Below, one piece after another: positions 45,396-56,225 of a DNA stretch of 64,000 nt. This stretch comes from Spirometra erinaceieuropaei. Lineage: Eukaryota; Platyhelminthes; Cestoda; Diphyllobothriidea; Diphyllobothriidae. Under the pieces are notes generated by a model. That model had not been told where the DNA came from. It saw only the letters and a program-made list of their open reading frames with translations, and ran no database searches. Each line of letters begins with the position of its first letter. Within the stretch, counting starts at the first letter, position 1. The translations under genes and the position numbers were made by a program. The stretch lies in the NCBI GenBank assembly GCA_902702965.1, contig CACRXP010000435.1:139497-203496 (forward strand), read 5' to 3'.

Positions 45396-47984
45396 TGAAG
45401 GATATTAGTTTGCCTCCTTACATTCTTTATAAAATTGACTTTTGTCAAAGAGACATATTTAATCCACTAGTAAATATGACACTGGGTTGCCAAAATAAAC
45501 AGCTTCGGACAGATGGACATCTACAAAATGGGATTTGTCATATTCGAAGTAATGATAAAATCCCATTGGGCAGATGCCCGAAAAATTCTACCGGAATTGA
45601 TCACTGGTTTGCTCAATCTACATTTAGTTTTTGTGTGTACGGTGCAATCTTTTTGTCTTTTTACTTATCGTTTGGTTCAAACGAACGCTCGAAGTTTCGG
45701 GAGGTAACATCAGATTTAAAAAGGGACTACTGAGTTGTCATTGCTTATTTGGCATTGCATGATTAATCCCCCCGTATTTGATTTTGCCAAATTTGACTGT
45801 TTTATAAAAGCCATAGTCAATCTCGGAAAGTATTGTTGTGAGAGTAATAAAATTATCTTAATGCGTACAGACGCCAGAATGAGCTACGCAGTCGAATATC
45901 CCACTGAACGTCTGCAACCGAAGTGAACGGAACGTTAGGACGCTGGATTTTGTTTATCCCCATCGGCACATCGGTAAATCTCCCCTGTCTGGCGTTTGGG
46001 CCCAGTTAAAAGCTGTAAACAAGTCAGGGATGACCATCTGGAACTGCACGTCTTCAGATGTTGTTGCATGTTAGCTCGCACACAACAGTTAAATTCGCTA
46101 AGGCAGCCTGAGTACTAGGACAAGCACTTTTTCCTCCAGCTCCTCTTGCCATTAACTGGACGAAAGATAGAATCGTTGGTACATTAAAACCAGTGTACAA
46201 CGCATAAATTTGGTCAGTCATCTCGAGTGGCTGTTCACACCCTGAGTACAGCCTATGACTGCGCGTTTGTATACAGGCAGATAATAAGTCGCGGGGTCAA
46301 GAAGAATGTATAGTTGCTCAGCAAATTCCAGTCACTGCTAAAAAAAAACACCACAACGCAAAATTACCTGTATGTCTTGTTACGTTCCTTGACTCTGTTC
46401 ACGGAGTCTCGTACAAACTCGGAAGTTCTGACGAACCAGATTTTCGTTCCAGTGGTCGGAGCTCCTTTATCGAATTCCGCAAATATTTTCTTTTCTCAGT
46501 ACTGGAGAGAACACGTTATTCAGTAAACATTTAAACGTGTAAATATGCAATAATAAACAATATTTTTTGGCACACCGTTGTGCATTTCAAGAACTAACTG
46601 TCTTAATGATATTTATTTGGTTAGTAAATTTTCGGAGACCTTTCGTGGTTCCGCCAAATATTTTACGAACGTTAAGGGCGGAATTCACGGTTGACATTCC
46701 GGCTTTGCACTCTTTATGTACACTATTGTGGGCGAAGGTATTTTTACCTCTGAAGTCAGGAGAATAATTTTTAATATATGAGCAAGCATTACTTTTAGTA
46801 TTACGTTGACTGAGCCTATTGTTACCAAAGACCCCAGTATGAATTTTACTTGAACTTATCTCCAAGTCTTTAACAAAAGCACCTACATTCGGTTCTTATG
46901 CAAAGCCGGCAAAGGAGCACTAGGACAATCCTTTACGTAACAGCCAACATGCATAACCCTATGATGAGCTTGGGTTTAACTAGCACCGCTTTGTTATCCC
47001 TAAGAAAACTAGTCCCTGTTTCTACATGTCTCTGTTGACCCCAGTAATTTCACTGAAATGTCACACCTCGCCATCAAAAACAGAACGTTTATTAGCCGAA
47101 TTCAGACTCGTTGTAGCAATTTTGACCAAAACGTGCACGAAGTCCGCATCCCCCCGACCACATTACGCGACCTTAGGGTTTGCTAACGGAGTATCCAATC
47201 AGAAAACCTGCAGGTGATATGACATGTCTCGTCATATATCGAGGAATTTTCAAAGAGCCAGAACGCATATCTGATGATCTAGGTGATGCAATTGGGCTCA
47301 AGTTCAAAGACGCACTGTGCAGTTACATAATGATTCTGAAGAAGCAAGTAAACCCGGGTGAACAATTAAGTACAGTTCGGCGCATCCCATGTCTAAACTG
47401 TCCATGCAGTTACATGGATTAGTTCAGACTGAGACTAAGACAGGAAAAAATGCCTATGTGACGAAGTAAAATTATGCCTTGCAGTTGCCAACGTCCCCAC
47501 GTAGAGCCAGGGGTGAAGTTCGCAGGCAAGGAGATAAGTTATCGGATCAGAAGCAAGACCATCCACAACCTGAAACCTGGACCTTTGGTGAGAAATAAGC
47601 CAACTAGCAAGCCGACATCGCGCTCGCCCTGCCAAGCGACTTGCATACCTGTGACTTTCACGGCCGATCGGTCAATCCGCCTCATAATTTCTGCCTAGTA
47701 TGTTCCTGCAGTCAGCTCTTATAGTAAAAGAATTAGAAAGTCCGGACCAATAAATTGGTGTTTCCAGAGATCAGCAGGTTTCCTTTTCTCTTAGTACAGT
47801 TCATACTTGATGTTCAAATATTGGCTTCTGTTCGTGAATGATTAGTTGCTCCGCTCACTACTTTCGCAGGAAAGAACAGTTCTTGAGTTGCATAACATCA
47901 CACAGCGATGTCAAGGATGGATATTTTAATGCGTCAGGTTTAACTCGAATTCTTATTAACTTTGTTGGTCAAATGAAACAGTAA
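45396..47984. other. No gene seen
   Basis: This is about 2.6 kb of anonymous sequence. The long plus frame entering from 45125 starts in SINE sequence and is not a gene. A 92-codon minus frame at 46587-46865 is unrecognised. Confidence 0.35.
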
Positions 47985-48006
47985 ATCACATGCCTGGTTA
48001 AATAGC

Positions 48007-49017
48007 GTGGCGAATGAACTTTCCAAACCACTGGCGCACATCTTCCGCTCGTCATTCGAATTAGGGAGGTTGCCATCGGAATGGAAGACAGCAAATATCT
48101 TTCCGATATACAAGGGCGGGGCTCGCACTAATGCTAACAATTACCGGCCTGTTAGTCTAACCTGCATCTGCTGTAAAATAATGGAGGCCATAGTTAAGAA
48201 AGCAACTATGGAGTTCCTGGAGCAGGGCCATTTAATCTCAGACCTGCAGCACGGCTTTAGACAGAACCGCTCGTGTCTTTCCAGTTTATTGCTCTCGACG
48301 GAGCAGTGGACTCGCGCACTGGATGAGGATGGGAGGGTTGATGTCATATACACAGACTTTAAGAAGGCGTTCGACAGCGTCCCACACAAACGCCTAATCT
48401 ACAAACTTTCTGAAATTGGGATAAGAGGAAGGCTGCTGACATGGATAACAGATTTTCTTAACGGGAGATCTCAAACCGTGTGCATTGAGGCCTCAAGGTC
48501 AACTCCTACTCCCGTTCTAAGTGGTGTACCCCAGGGCTCCGTCTTAGGGCCGTTGCTATTCCTGGTTTACATTAACGACTGCGTCGACGACCTGGGATGC
48601 AGCGCCATCATGTTTGCTGACGATGTTAAGCTGTGGAGATCCATCAGATCTGATGCAGACAGGTACGCGCTTCAAGACAGTCTCAACTGCCTAAACAGTT
48701 GGTCAGCTCGCTGGCTCCTCAATTTTAATGTGGACAAATGTGTAGTCCTGAGACTCCGCACCAGACAGACCAGTAAGGAGGACGATTCCTTTCAATATGT
48801 CCTTGGTGGTCAGTCCCTTTCAAAGGACCTGGGAGTCCTAATGACCTCCTCGCTGAAACCATCTTCACAGTGTCAAAGGGCAGCCAAAAGTGCGATAAGG
48901 GTGTTATTTGCGCTGAGGCGAGGATTTGTGCAGATCGACAAGGAGCTGTTCGGAAAAACCTATGGGGCATTCGTCCGGTCTCAGAGTATGCAGTCCAGGC
49001 CTGGCGACCGTGGTTAA
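48007..49017 (+). pseudogene. CR1-like reverse transcriptase
   Basis: From the first in-frame position: YKGGARTNANNYRPVSL at residues 35-51, HGFRQNRSC at 82-90, motif A YTDFKKAFDSVPHKRL at 115-130, SGVPQGSVLGPLLFLVYIND at 172-191 and the catalytic FADD at 203-206. The palm is intact. The frame is lost at about 48980-48990 in the C-terminal part and continues in the frame of 48870-49475. This enzyme makes the cDNA at the nicked target. Confidence 0.9.
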
Positions 49018-49475
49018 AGAAAGATTATCAAAGACTGGAAAGAGTACAGGCGATGGCTACGAAGATGGTCAAGAATCTTCATCATTTGCCTTACGAAACC
49101 AGGCTGACTGAAATAAATCTGTTTCCTCTAAATTACAGGCAACTGCGCGGCGATCTCATTCAAACCTACAGGATTGTCAGAAGCCGAGAGTGTGCCCTAG
49201 ATTTTGATGAATTCTTTGAATTGGCCCGGACTGACCGTCTGCGTGGTCATCCGTTCAAACTGCAAAGGAAGCGGGCTAATTCGGACGTCCGACGGAACGC
49301 CTTCTCACACAGGGTCATCGGGGCATGGAATGGACTCCCTGATGCCGTCGTTCTTTCCGAAAGTGTTAAATCCTTTAAGTGCAGACTAGACGCTCACTTG
49401 TTGAGAACCTACTGTACATACAATCATGATTGTTTTAGCGGCGGCAGTTTGCGCCTGGCTCACACTTACCGCTAA
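48985..49475 (+). pseudogene. CR1-like LINE C-terminal domain (frameshifted continuation)
   Basis: EYAVQAWRPWLKKD, QRLERVQAMATKMV, YRQLRGDLIQTYRI and RRNAFSHRVIGAWNGLPDAV are blocks that close CR1-type ORF2 proteins. The frame differs by one step from 48007-49017, so one small indel separates them. The stop is at 49473-49475. Confidence 0.88.
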
Positions 49476-49594
49476 CTTCTTAACTTTTCGCATTTGCTGA
49501 TGTAATTGATGACTTTATTTCTGTTTATCGACATGAATAGGGTGCTCAAGGGCGAAAGCCTCATTCCCTTAATAAACTGACTTAAACTGACTTA

Positions 49595-50767
49595 CAATTC
49601 ACCAATACCTTTGTGTTAAAAATAGTCGCGCATATATCGGAAATTGGTTCACCTTCAATCCGATTTCTGCCAGAACACAGTAGTTTAGTATTTTTAAGCA
49701 GATTTTCTTTGGAGTTCGCCGAATCTCGTCATCTCAGCTGTCCTTCATCATTCCAAAAACCTGCTTATTTTCAGCAACAATTTTTTACGTTATCTATAAT
49801 ACACGGTGAGCTAGCCTGAATGTCAAAAACGATATGCTCGGAATGTTATTATTCATGGCCAACAAATTTACGCCCTTATTAGGTGATTGGTCTTCCGACC
49901 TCACGAAATATCGTTTTAATGGAGAGGTTGTTTAGCGTTACTAGCTTCAATTCTCGCAGATAAAAACTCAAATTATTGTTATGGGAAAGTTTGATTAACT
50001 AGTCTGGCGATGCTACTTAACTCTCCAAACTGATGTTCAGCGTTCTCTGTCGAGGTGCACAGTCGCCTTCGTAAGTTAATGATGGTTGACACGCAAATAT
50101 TACCATCCATGAGCACACAGTTACTCATTTGCACATTCGCATTCGGAACCAGGAGGAGATGCTACTCCGCGCAAAGGAAACTATACCGTAAAGTTTTTAA
50201 AATATGCGTGTCACATCTGACCTTGGCCTGCTGGAATAATTATGGTAGGTGGCGCACAAACGCCTGCGCCGAACGGTTCGCAAAAGCAAAGTAAAACCAC
50301 CTATACGTGCCTTTTGACAAATATTTTTTCATGGATCAACTATGTCTAAGGAAATGCCTTATGCGATGCCGCGCCTTGATGTCATGATGTTGAGGCCTGT
50401 CAAACTATTCAATTTCAAGTGAATACATAAGCTGAGTTTCGGTGAATTAGTCACCGAGGGTTTGTGTGACGCACAGAAACCATTCGCTTAGTGGGCTATT
50501 AAGGCTGCCTGTCAAATTGATACGTCCTCTGAATAAAGGGTAAATATGTGACACGGGCAAATGCAAGAATAATACGAGTGGCATAAACAGTGAATAATTT
50601 CTCTCGAAAACTTCTAAATAATTTGTATAAACTCAGTTCACAACTGACTACGAATTAGGCTGCCCACCGGGAACACCGACCTACTCATTTTATGTGCGGG
50701 CAATGGGTTGTACGAGTCTCGACAATCTAGTTATTCACACATTTTTGGCGGATTTCGAATAATTCAT
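49595..50767. other. No gene seen
   Basis: This is anonymous sequence after the LINE tail. Confidence 0.3.
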
Positions 50768-50990
50768 TTTGATCCAACTTTGAAAAACCCGGAGACCTCG
50801 TGGCGTTTGAACCCTTTATCTGAATGTAATTAAACGCATGGGTCACGGTGGGACCTCATAGCTCAGGTGGTCAGAACGTTGGCTGAACTGAGGCCTTCCC
50901 CTTGCTACTGTGGGCACGAATCTCGCCAAGATCGTCGGGGTTTTTATAGACGGGTCAAAATGAATCCATTAACTGTTAAAGCGAATGTTG
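50768..50990. repeat. SINE family 1, inverted pair
   Basis: A truncated minus-strand piece (50768-50835, TTTTGATCCAACTTTGAAAA) is followed by a plus-strand copy (50846-50990) with A box TAGCTCAGGTGGTCAGAACG, a decayed B box and tail ACGGGTCAAAATGAATCC. Confidence 0.65.
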
Positions 50991-52119
50991 TAAATTCCTG
51001 ATGGGCAACCGATTGTTTTCGACAAAGTATCTGGCCTTCAAACTCGTAAGTACAATCAAAATTACTTAAGTCGGACAATGGCAAAGCAGACTGTAGGCCA
51101 TATATAAAAAATAGGTTATACGTACTAAGTTAGTAATTCCGGAAATTCCTAAAGGAAGGAGTTGGAGGTAAGTACACTGAACCCTTATCCCTTAAATCTC
51201 GTTCGAAATTAGGGTCAAAGACAATTGACTTCGTTGAAATTGCGAGACTGACCCCAAAAAGACATGTCCTGGGTGCTTAAATGCGGTGGGATGTAGGATC
51301 CCCAGGTAACTTGAGCTAGCTTATGAACCCTGTCCTACGTTGAATGGCAGTAAAGAGGGTTTTATGGGTGGGGAAACACACAGGACGGAGAGCAGGAAGA
51401 CACAGAAAGTGGATAAAATTTGCCGAAAGTCTTATCGTACGCTGTCATTCGGCAAAGAAAGTGAGCGCAATAATTGTAAATTAAAAAAAAGCAATTTTTA
51501 AAAAGAACGGACATTGAATAAAGCGCCGCTGGTAAGTCAACATTTAGTCAACAATGGAAGGAAATTTCGAACAATCGGAACGGTGAATAATAAGTGGCGT
51601 TTACAGTCACATTGAATTTCAGGGTATATTTTTGGAGTTGTCAGTTAATTGGGGTCTTACACCCTATCGTTGCCCCTAATTCCAAGCCCTTATTAGCTTG
51701 ATATTTATCTGAAGTTTCTATACAAGAAACCATATACAGAACGCTGTGAAACCAGAACTCTCGAATTTCAATCACGCAGTAGCGAAAACATCAGAGTAAG
51801 GCGTATCTTAGCTTTTGGCTAGTAGCTGTGTCGGTAGCACGGCATAAACCACCGTTCTCTACATACATTGGGCGAATACTATAAGAACGTATCAAAATGG
51901 GACTTAGCTCTAAGTGCCTGGGTCATGACATTTAGAGTCGCACCCGGAATGTTAATGAACAATGGAGTCGAAGACAATCAACTTCTGTGGGAGAACCACA
52001 TAATGTCCATTCCACAAACGTGTAGTCCCACGAGTAGAATAATTTTCACATGAAAAAGGTTTCCCCGTACTCGTACGAGTGCCCCAAATCAGAGAGGCAT
52101 AAAAGATTAATAAAACGAG
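50991..52119. other. No gene seen
   Basis: This is anonymous sequence with short open frames only. Confidence 0.3.
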
Positions 52120-52165
52120 CAGTTTTGAAGCAGGAGACACGATCGCTGGGACAAGAACTTTATTA

Positions 52166-52208
52166 GCCTGACGTTTCGGATTCCTGCTCGAACCCATCCA
52201 CAGAGACA
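52166..52208 (-). ncRNA. Hammerhead ribozyme remnant
   Basis: Minus strand: GUCU-CUGUGGA in place of CUGAUGA (A6 and U7 region altered), then GAAAC-GUC-AGGC intact. This should be inactive. Confidence 0.65.
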
Positions 52209-52281
52209 AAAGCAGATACGGGTGGTTCATGCACAAGGGGCCGCAGAATTTATAGGATGCAGTTGCCATGCTACCGCATAC

Positions 52282-52797
52282 CTATGAATGTTTACGGCTC
52301 CCCCCTACATCAGGGATCGTTGAACGTGGTGTGATGACTGTTTGATGGCCGACATTCGCGTGGTTAATTGCTGCAATTTCATCACGTGTGTTGGATGTTG
52401 GTGTAATGATTGCTCGACCATCTGACCCACCGACTCTGTCGTTTGGACCAGTGTTCGCCTGTGTGCTCCCCGCATGGCTAATTACTCCGCCTAGGCAAAG
52501 TCTCAGCACTGAGTATGGAAGGGGAAGGTCACTGCATTTGTTAATGGACTGGGGGCCAGTAAACCATGACTCAAGCAGCTCCCGGCTCATAAGGTTGTCA
52601 TATCTAGCGAGAATTTCGGCCCTGTCGAAATTGAATGTTTGGCCGGATCTCGTCGAAAGAGTCGCAACTTGAGAGCTGGCGTCATTTATCCGCACCGCTG
52701 CAGCGTGCTCGGCCATTCGCGTTCGGAGCTGTCTTCCGGTTTTTCTGACGTAGTTGCTTCGTCTGTAACTGCACCAGACCCGATAAACGACTCCAGA
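52282..52797 (-). pseudogene. PLE GIY-YIG endonuclease and C-terminal tail
   Basis: The minus strand reads SGVVYRVWCSYRRSNYVRKT, GRQLRTRMAEHAAAVR, then the tail with ATLSTRSGQTFNFDRAEIL, RELLESWFTGPQSINKCSDL and PIP/YSVLR-like end. The frame is open for about 170 codons. The second motif reads NYVRKT where YVGKT/YIGRT is usual, so the central Gly is Arg. The EH pair and the preceding Arg are present. The reverse transcriptase is missing. It is a different lineage from the copy at 3673-4330. Confidence 0.82.
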
Positions 52798-52876
52798 CTT
52801 TTCTTGTCATGGCAGCGGCGACTGCATCCTATAAATACTGCAGCCCCTTGTGCATGAACCACCCGTATCTGCTTTT

Positions 52877-52918
52877 GTCTCTGATGATGGATCCGAACAG
52901 GAATCCGAAACGTCAGGC
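52877..52918 (+). ncRNA. Hammerhead ribozyme motif (PLE type), core intact
   Basis: GTCT - CTGATGA (52881-52887) - T - GGATCC/GAATCC (one mismatch) - GAAAC-GTC (52907-52914) - AGGC. All core bases are present and stem I has four pairs. Stem III is ACGT only. An upstream CTATAAATACTGC block lies at 52829-52842. Confidence 0.78.
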
Positions 52919-53334
52919 CAATAAAGCTCTTGTCTCAGCGATCGTGTCTCCTTCTTCAAGACGGCTTCTTGGGACTCGTCTCCTTGCCTCTATTGACTAG
53001 CAGCTTTATTGTCGGACAGAGAGGGGGGGGGTCGTGTGTCCTTGACCGGACTGGAGTCACGCTGTCTGTTGGCCATGTTATCATGGTGCGATAGTCGTGT
53101 GCGTCCTCATTTGGAAAATTGGCTGCACTGTTAGGCCGCGTTAACGTGACACGCGGTAGCAGGGGCGGTTTATTAATATGCAGCTCTTGTGCACTATCAA
53201 GTGGTCGTTGTGGTCGTGGAATTAGCAACACAGTGTACATACAACGACTGAAAAAACCTAGGCCTTTAGCTGCCATGACGACCAACCGAAGGTGCACAAA
53301 AGCGGCTGTGTAAATACATACTTTACAAGCCTAA

Positions 53335-54302
53335 TCATGCGATGCGGGTGTTTCGTCAAACGTCGACCGCGTCCGACGATATCCCCAGAACGGCAACCGC
53401 CGTGATATTTGGTCTGCCCTCCGACCATAATGCTGCCTCTCAGACGTTCATCGACCATGTCCTACGTAGTCTGCTGTTTGTGTACAACTACGTCAATGAC
53501 CTCTTGGTGGCTGCTCGGAGTGTCGGAGAACACAAGGATCACCTAGTCCTGACAAGGACAACATAAACAAGCATAGCGTCACCATCAGTCTATCCAAGTG
53601 CGGACTTGGCGTGTCCCTCCCCACTTTCTTCATCATCATGTCGACTCAGAAGGCCAGCGTCATCCTCCCTCTAAGGATGCATCCATCCATGATATACCCT
53701 CACTGGCCCGAAAGCACCAGTTGCATCCGTTATTGTCGAATTTTAACGGCGGTGCCTGTTGGACAGTGCTAACATCATTTAGCCGCTCACCAGCGTGATT
53801 TGTGGTCCAAAGGATCCCTCTTGGCCTTGCAGGTGAGGCACAAAGCGCTTTTAAATAAGGCCAGGCTTCCCTTAGTGGTGCGGCCATACTGACGCATCCT
53901 GCCGCCGAAGTTCTTCTTCCATTGCTGATAGACACGTCGACCGTAGCCAATGAAGTACGGTAACGACGCTCGCATCTTCGCCCAGTGCGACCGTGCGCGC
54001 AATCCACTGGAATCATCCCTCGAGGGCGCGTTGCGCGTTATCTCCAGTGACACGAAGGCTTGCGGATCCTTCGCGGTGACAACGAGGGCGTGATCAGTTT
54101 CGACCGAGTCAAGGAGGTTCCAGAGGGGCCGCCGAGTCAACCGAACGAAGAAATACGAGTTGACTTGCGGCCCCTCTCACTCATTCCCTCCCACCTTCTT
54201 TGTCCACTGCATCTGAGCAGGACGCTTTCAGTGTCATCGACATTCAGACGAATCGCAATGGTCGGAGGATGTTCTTCTGACCGTTCGATTACTCATCTTC
54301 AA
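53335..54302 (+). pseudogene. Deleted Gypsy copy of the same family
   Basis: Remnants match the 39.65-kb element in order. RT residues around VFRQ ... QTFIDHVLRSL (53345-53480) lack about a dozen residues before the Q-T-F block. YVND replaces YIDD. The FLHHHVDSEG block follows (53625), then the start of RNase H (near 53815-53945). There is then a jump to the integrase C-terminus (CDRARNPLESSLEGALRV, about 53970-54040) and the FPDRLVTHF-type end near 54280. RNase H remainder and integrase core are deleted, and there are no LTRs. Confidence 0.78.
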
Positions 54303-54559
54303 GATTTCACTTATCTTTCGGTGTCTTTTCATGCTGGCCTTCGATCTAGTCAAAGGCTACTAGGGTGGATACTTTGGTATAAGATCGGCGAAACACGCGT
54401 GTCTGGGCTTTTAGCTAATACCTGTGTTGTTAGTACGGTAAATCATTGCACAGATCTTTGGTCTACCTCTTATTTTAAGAAACTTTTCACGGCCATCCTC
54501 CCGACTATGCGTCTTATAACTTTGTTTCTTTGAGCCGATGTTTTTCAACCAGTACTGTG
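54303..54559. other. No gene seen
   Basis: This is short anonymous spacer between the Gypsy remnant and the PLE. Confidence 0.3.
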
Positions 54560-54620
54560 CTCAAGGCTCCTTGGAGAACTGCTGACAAAAGGTCTTCATC
54601 GTACCATTTCTCTCAGGACC

Positions 54621-55600
54621 ATGCGCATACGCGATGGACGTGAAGTCAAACCGAAGCAGCTTGGCTGGCTGAGGATGAAACCAACAAATTCAGCGAATGC
54701 GAGATTCTATAGTCTACCCAAGGTCCATAAACCAGGAACTTCCCTACAGTCGTTCTTTCTCCAAGAGACACCCCAACGTTTGGCCTGGCCAAGTGGCAGT
54801 TCCAGCGTCTGAAATTTCTAACTCAGGGTTCCGAAACAACCATCCACTCAGCGGAAAGATTCCCTGAAAAGCTGCAAGGCACCCGACTCACAGATGACGA
54901 AGTGATGATATCTTTCAACGTGTTATCACTTTTCAACTCCATCCCACAACATCTCGCGGTTGAAACCATGCAAAGGTTGTTGGAAGAAAATTATGGCGAG
55001 ACGGACAAAAAGCTGGAGATAAAACATTTTATTGATCTCCTGAAAAACTGCTTGAAAACTTTCTTTTCCTTCAATGGAGCTGTGTACGAAAAAGTTAAAG
55101 GAACACCAATGGGGTCACCGTTATCCAGCTTGATTGCCGAGGCAGGGCTACAGCGACTGGCTTTTGACCACTATCGACCACGATTGTGGGTACGGTATGT
55201 TGATGACACGTTTGTCATCGTCAAACGGGACAGGACTGGGAAATTCATGCAAAATCTGAATTCAATCTTCCCAGATATTTAGTTCACGATGGAGGAATAA
55301 TAAGACTGCCAGTTGCCGCTTCTCGACATGCTAGTTCAGAGAAAAGACGATTGGGAACTTGAAGGTCACGAATACCTCGCGTATTCTAAGTTCACTAAGC
55401 AACCACCCCCTTTCGCACAAACGCAGTTGCGTGAGAACACTCTATCTGTGTGTGGAAACCCATTGCACCGAACCAGTCGACAAGAAGGCCAAGGTTCAAT
55501 CCCTGCGGAAATCATTCACAGCAAACAGCTACCCTGGGAATTTTGTGGAAAATTGCACGCCAGAAACCCGGGAAGAAGACCGAAGGGGTGACCAAAACCC
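54621..55600 (+). pseudogene. PLE reverse transcriptase
   Basis: NARFYSLPKVHKPG (54690-54735) is the Penelope N-terminal signature. After a frameshift, the frame with VMISFNVLSLFNSIP (54903-54950), EKVKGTPMGSPLSSLIAEA (55087-55143) and the catalytic RYVDDTFVI (55195-55221) follows. The first catalytic Asp (usual SFDV) reads SFNV. The frame stops at 55280-55282. LPLLDMLVQRKDDWELE (55315-55365) and the SHKRSCVRTL block continue in other frames. Penelope RTs are telomerase-like enzymes. Confidence 0.85.
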
Positions 55601-56107
55601 CGAACGCTGGCGCGCGGTGCCGTACGTAGCCGGTGTGTCAGAAGAATTCGATAGACTGATGAGTGAATTTGGGATTGGCGTCGCTCACAGACGTGAAGCG
55701 ACAATCCGCCGGCAACTCATGCGCCCTAAGGCCCCGATCCCATCAATCAGAAATCGGGGGTCATTTACTGGATAGACTGCAAGTGTTGGTGTAAGTGTGC
55801 TGGTGTAACCGACATACAGGTACGCACGAGAGTGCACGAGCACGAGTTGGCTGTGAGACGGAAAAATAAACTCACCTTAGTAGCCGCCCGCGCCCCCTCG
55901 CCAGGGCCTGGCTTCGACTTTGAGTGCGTGAGAATATTGGGCCAGTCGGATGACCGAGTTGCGCGCCTGCTGCAGGAAGCGTGACACACAACTGAGTACT
56001 CGATGAATCGACATATCGATCTGCCAATCGCTTACCAAGCACTGCGTGAACAAATCAGCAGCGCAGCTGGAGGTCATCCTCGGCAGAGGCAAACTAAATA
56101 TGCATGA
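55600..56107 (+). pseudogene. PLE GIY-YIG endonuclease, lineage with HEHELAVRR tail
   Basis: The connector GVSEEFDRLMSEFGIGVAHR and RRQLMRPKAPIP lead in. Then, in the frame of 55760-56107: YWIDCKCWCKCAGVTDIQVR, RVHEHELAVRRKNKLTLVAA, FECVRILGQSDDRVARLLQE, a TGA at 55982-55984, then EYSMNRHIDLPIAYQALREQ. The YIG/YVG tyrosine is replaced (CKCAGVT), so the nuclease site is damaged. The conserved R and EH remain. Confidence 0.82.
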
Positions 56108-56125
56108 GTTGAACAGTTTTTTCAT

Positions 56126-56170
56126 TCTTTGGCGACGGGCTCGCGTGAGAGTTCGAAACGTCGGATAAAT
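56126..56170 (+). ncRNA. Hammerhead ribozyme remnant at PLE 3' end
   Basis: GAAACGTC (56155-56162) and stem II GGGCTC/GAGTTC are clear, but the CUGAUGA box reads TTGGCGA. It stands directly after the endonuclease end, which ties these ribozyme motifs to PLEs. Confidence 0.55.
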
Positions 56171-56225
56171 AAACCATTGGCCCCAGCGATCGCCTTCCCG
56201 TTTTCTTCTACACAGGTACAATTGG

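Larger units (their letters stand above)
47985..49594 (+). mobile_element. CR1-like LINE, 5'-truncated
   Basis: The reverse transcriptase starts abruptly in its finger region, so the endonuclease and ORF1 are missing. The 3' end is present: after the last codons comes a short UTR, AATAAACTGACTTAAACTGA and a tail of two ACTGACTTA-type units. CR1 elements characteristically end in short tandem repeats rather than poly-A. Confidence 0.85.
52120..52965 (-). mobile_element. PLE 3'-end copy between inverted hammerhead repeats
   Basis: A minus-strand endonuclease end (52797 to 52282) is followed by its terminal repeat (52268 to 52120). Upstream of it stands an inverted copy of that repeat (52813-52965, plus strand). 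Shared blocks are ACTGCATCCTATAAAT, CTTGTGCATGAACCACCCGT and the hammerhead. The layout equals that at 21570-22140 and, with a different PLE lineage, at 3400-4714. Confidence 0.82.
54560..56225 (+). mobile_element. PLE copy with reverse transcriptase and endonuclease
   Basis: This is the most complete PLE in the window: template-contact region, RT palm, connector and GIY-YIG endonuclease in order, then a degraded hammerhead and the GCGATCGCC block of the terminal repeat near 56190. Several frameshifts and stops break it. A 939-bp palindromic element begins directly at its right end. Confidence 0.85.

Noticed and set aside
45125..45733. 202-codon open frame as a gene
   Set aside because: Its first half is SINE family 2 sequence and the rest has no motif or splice signals.
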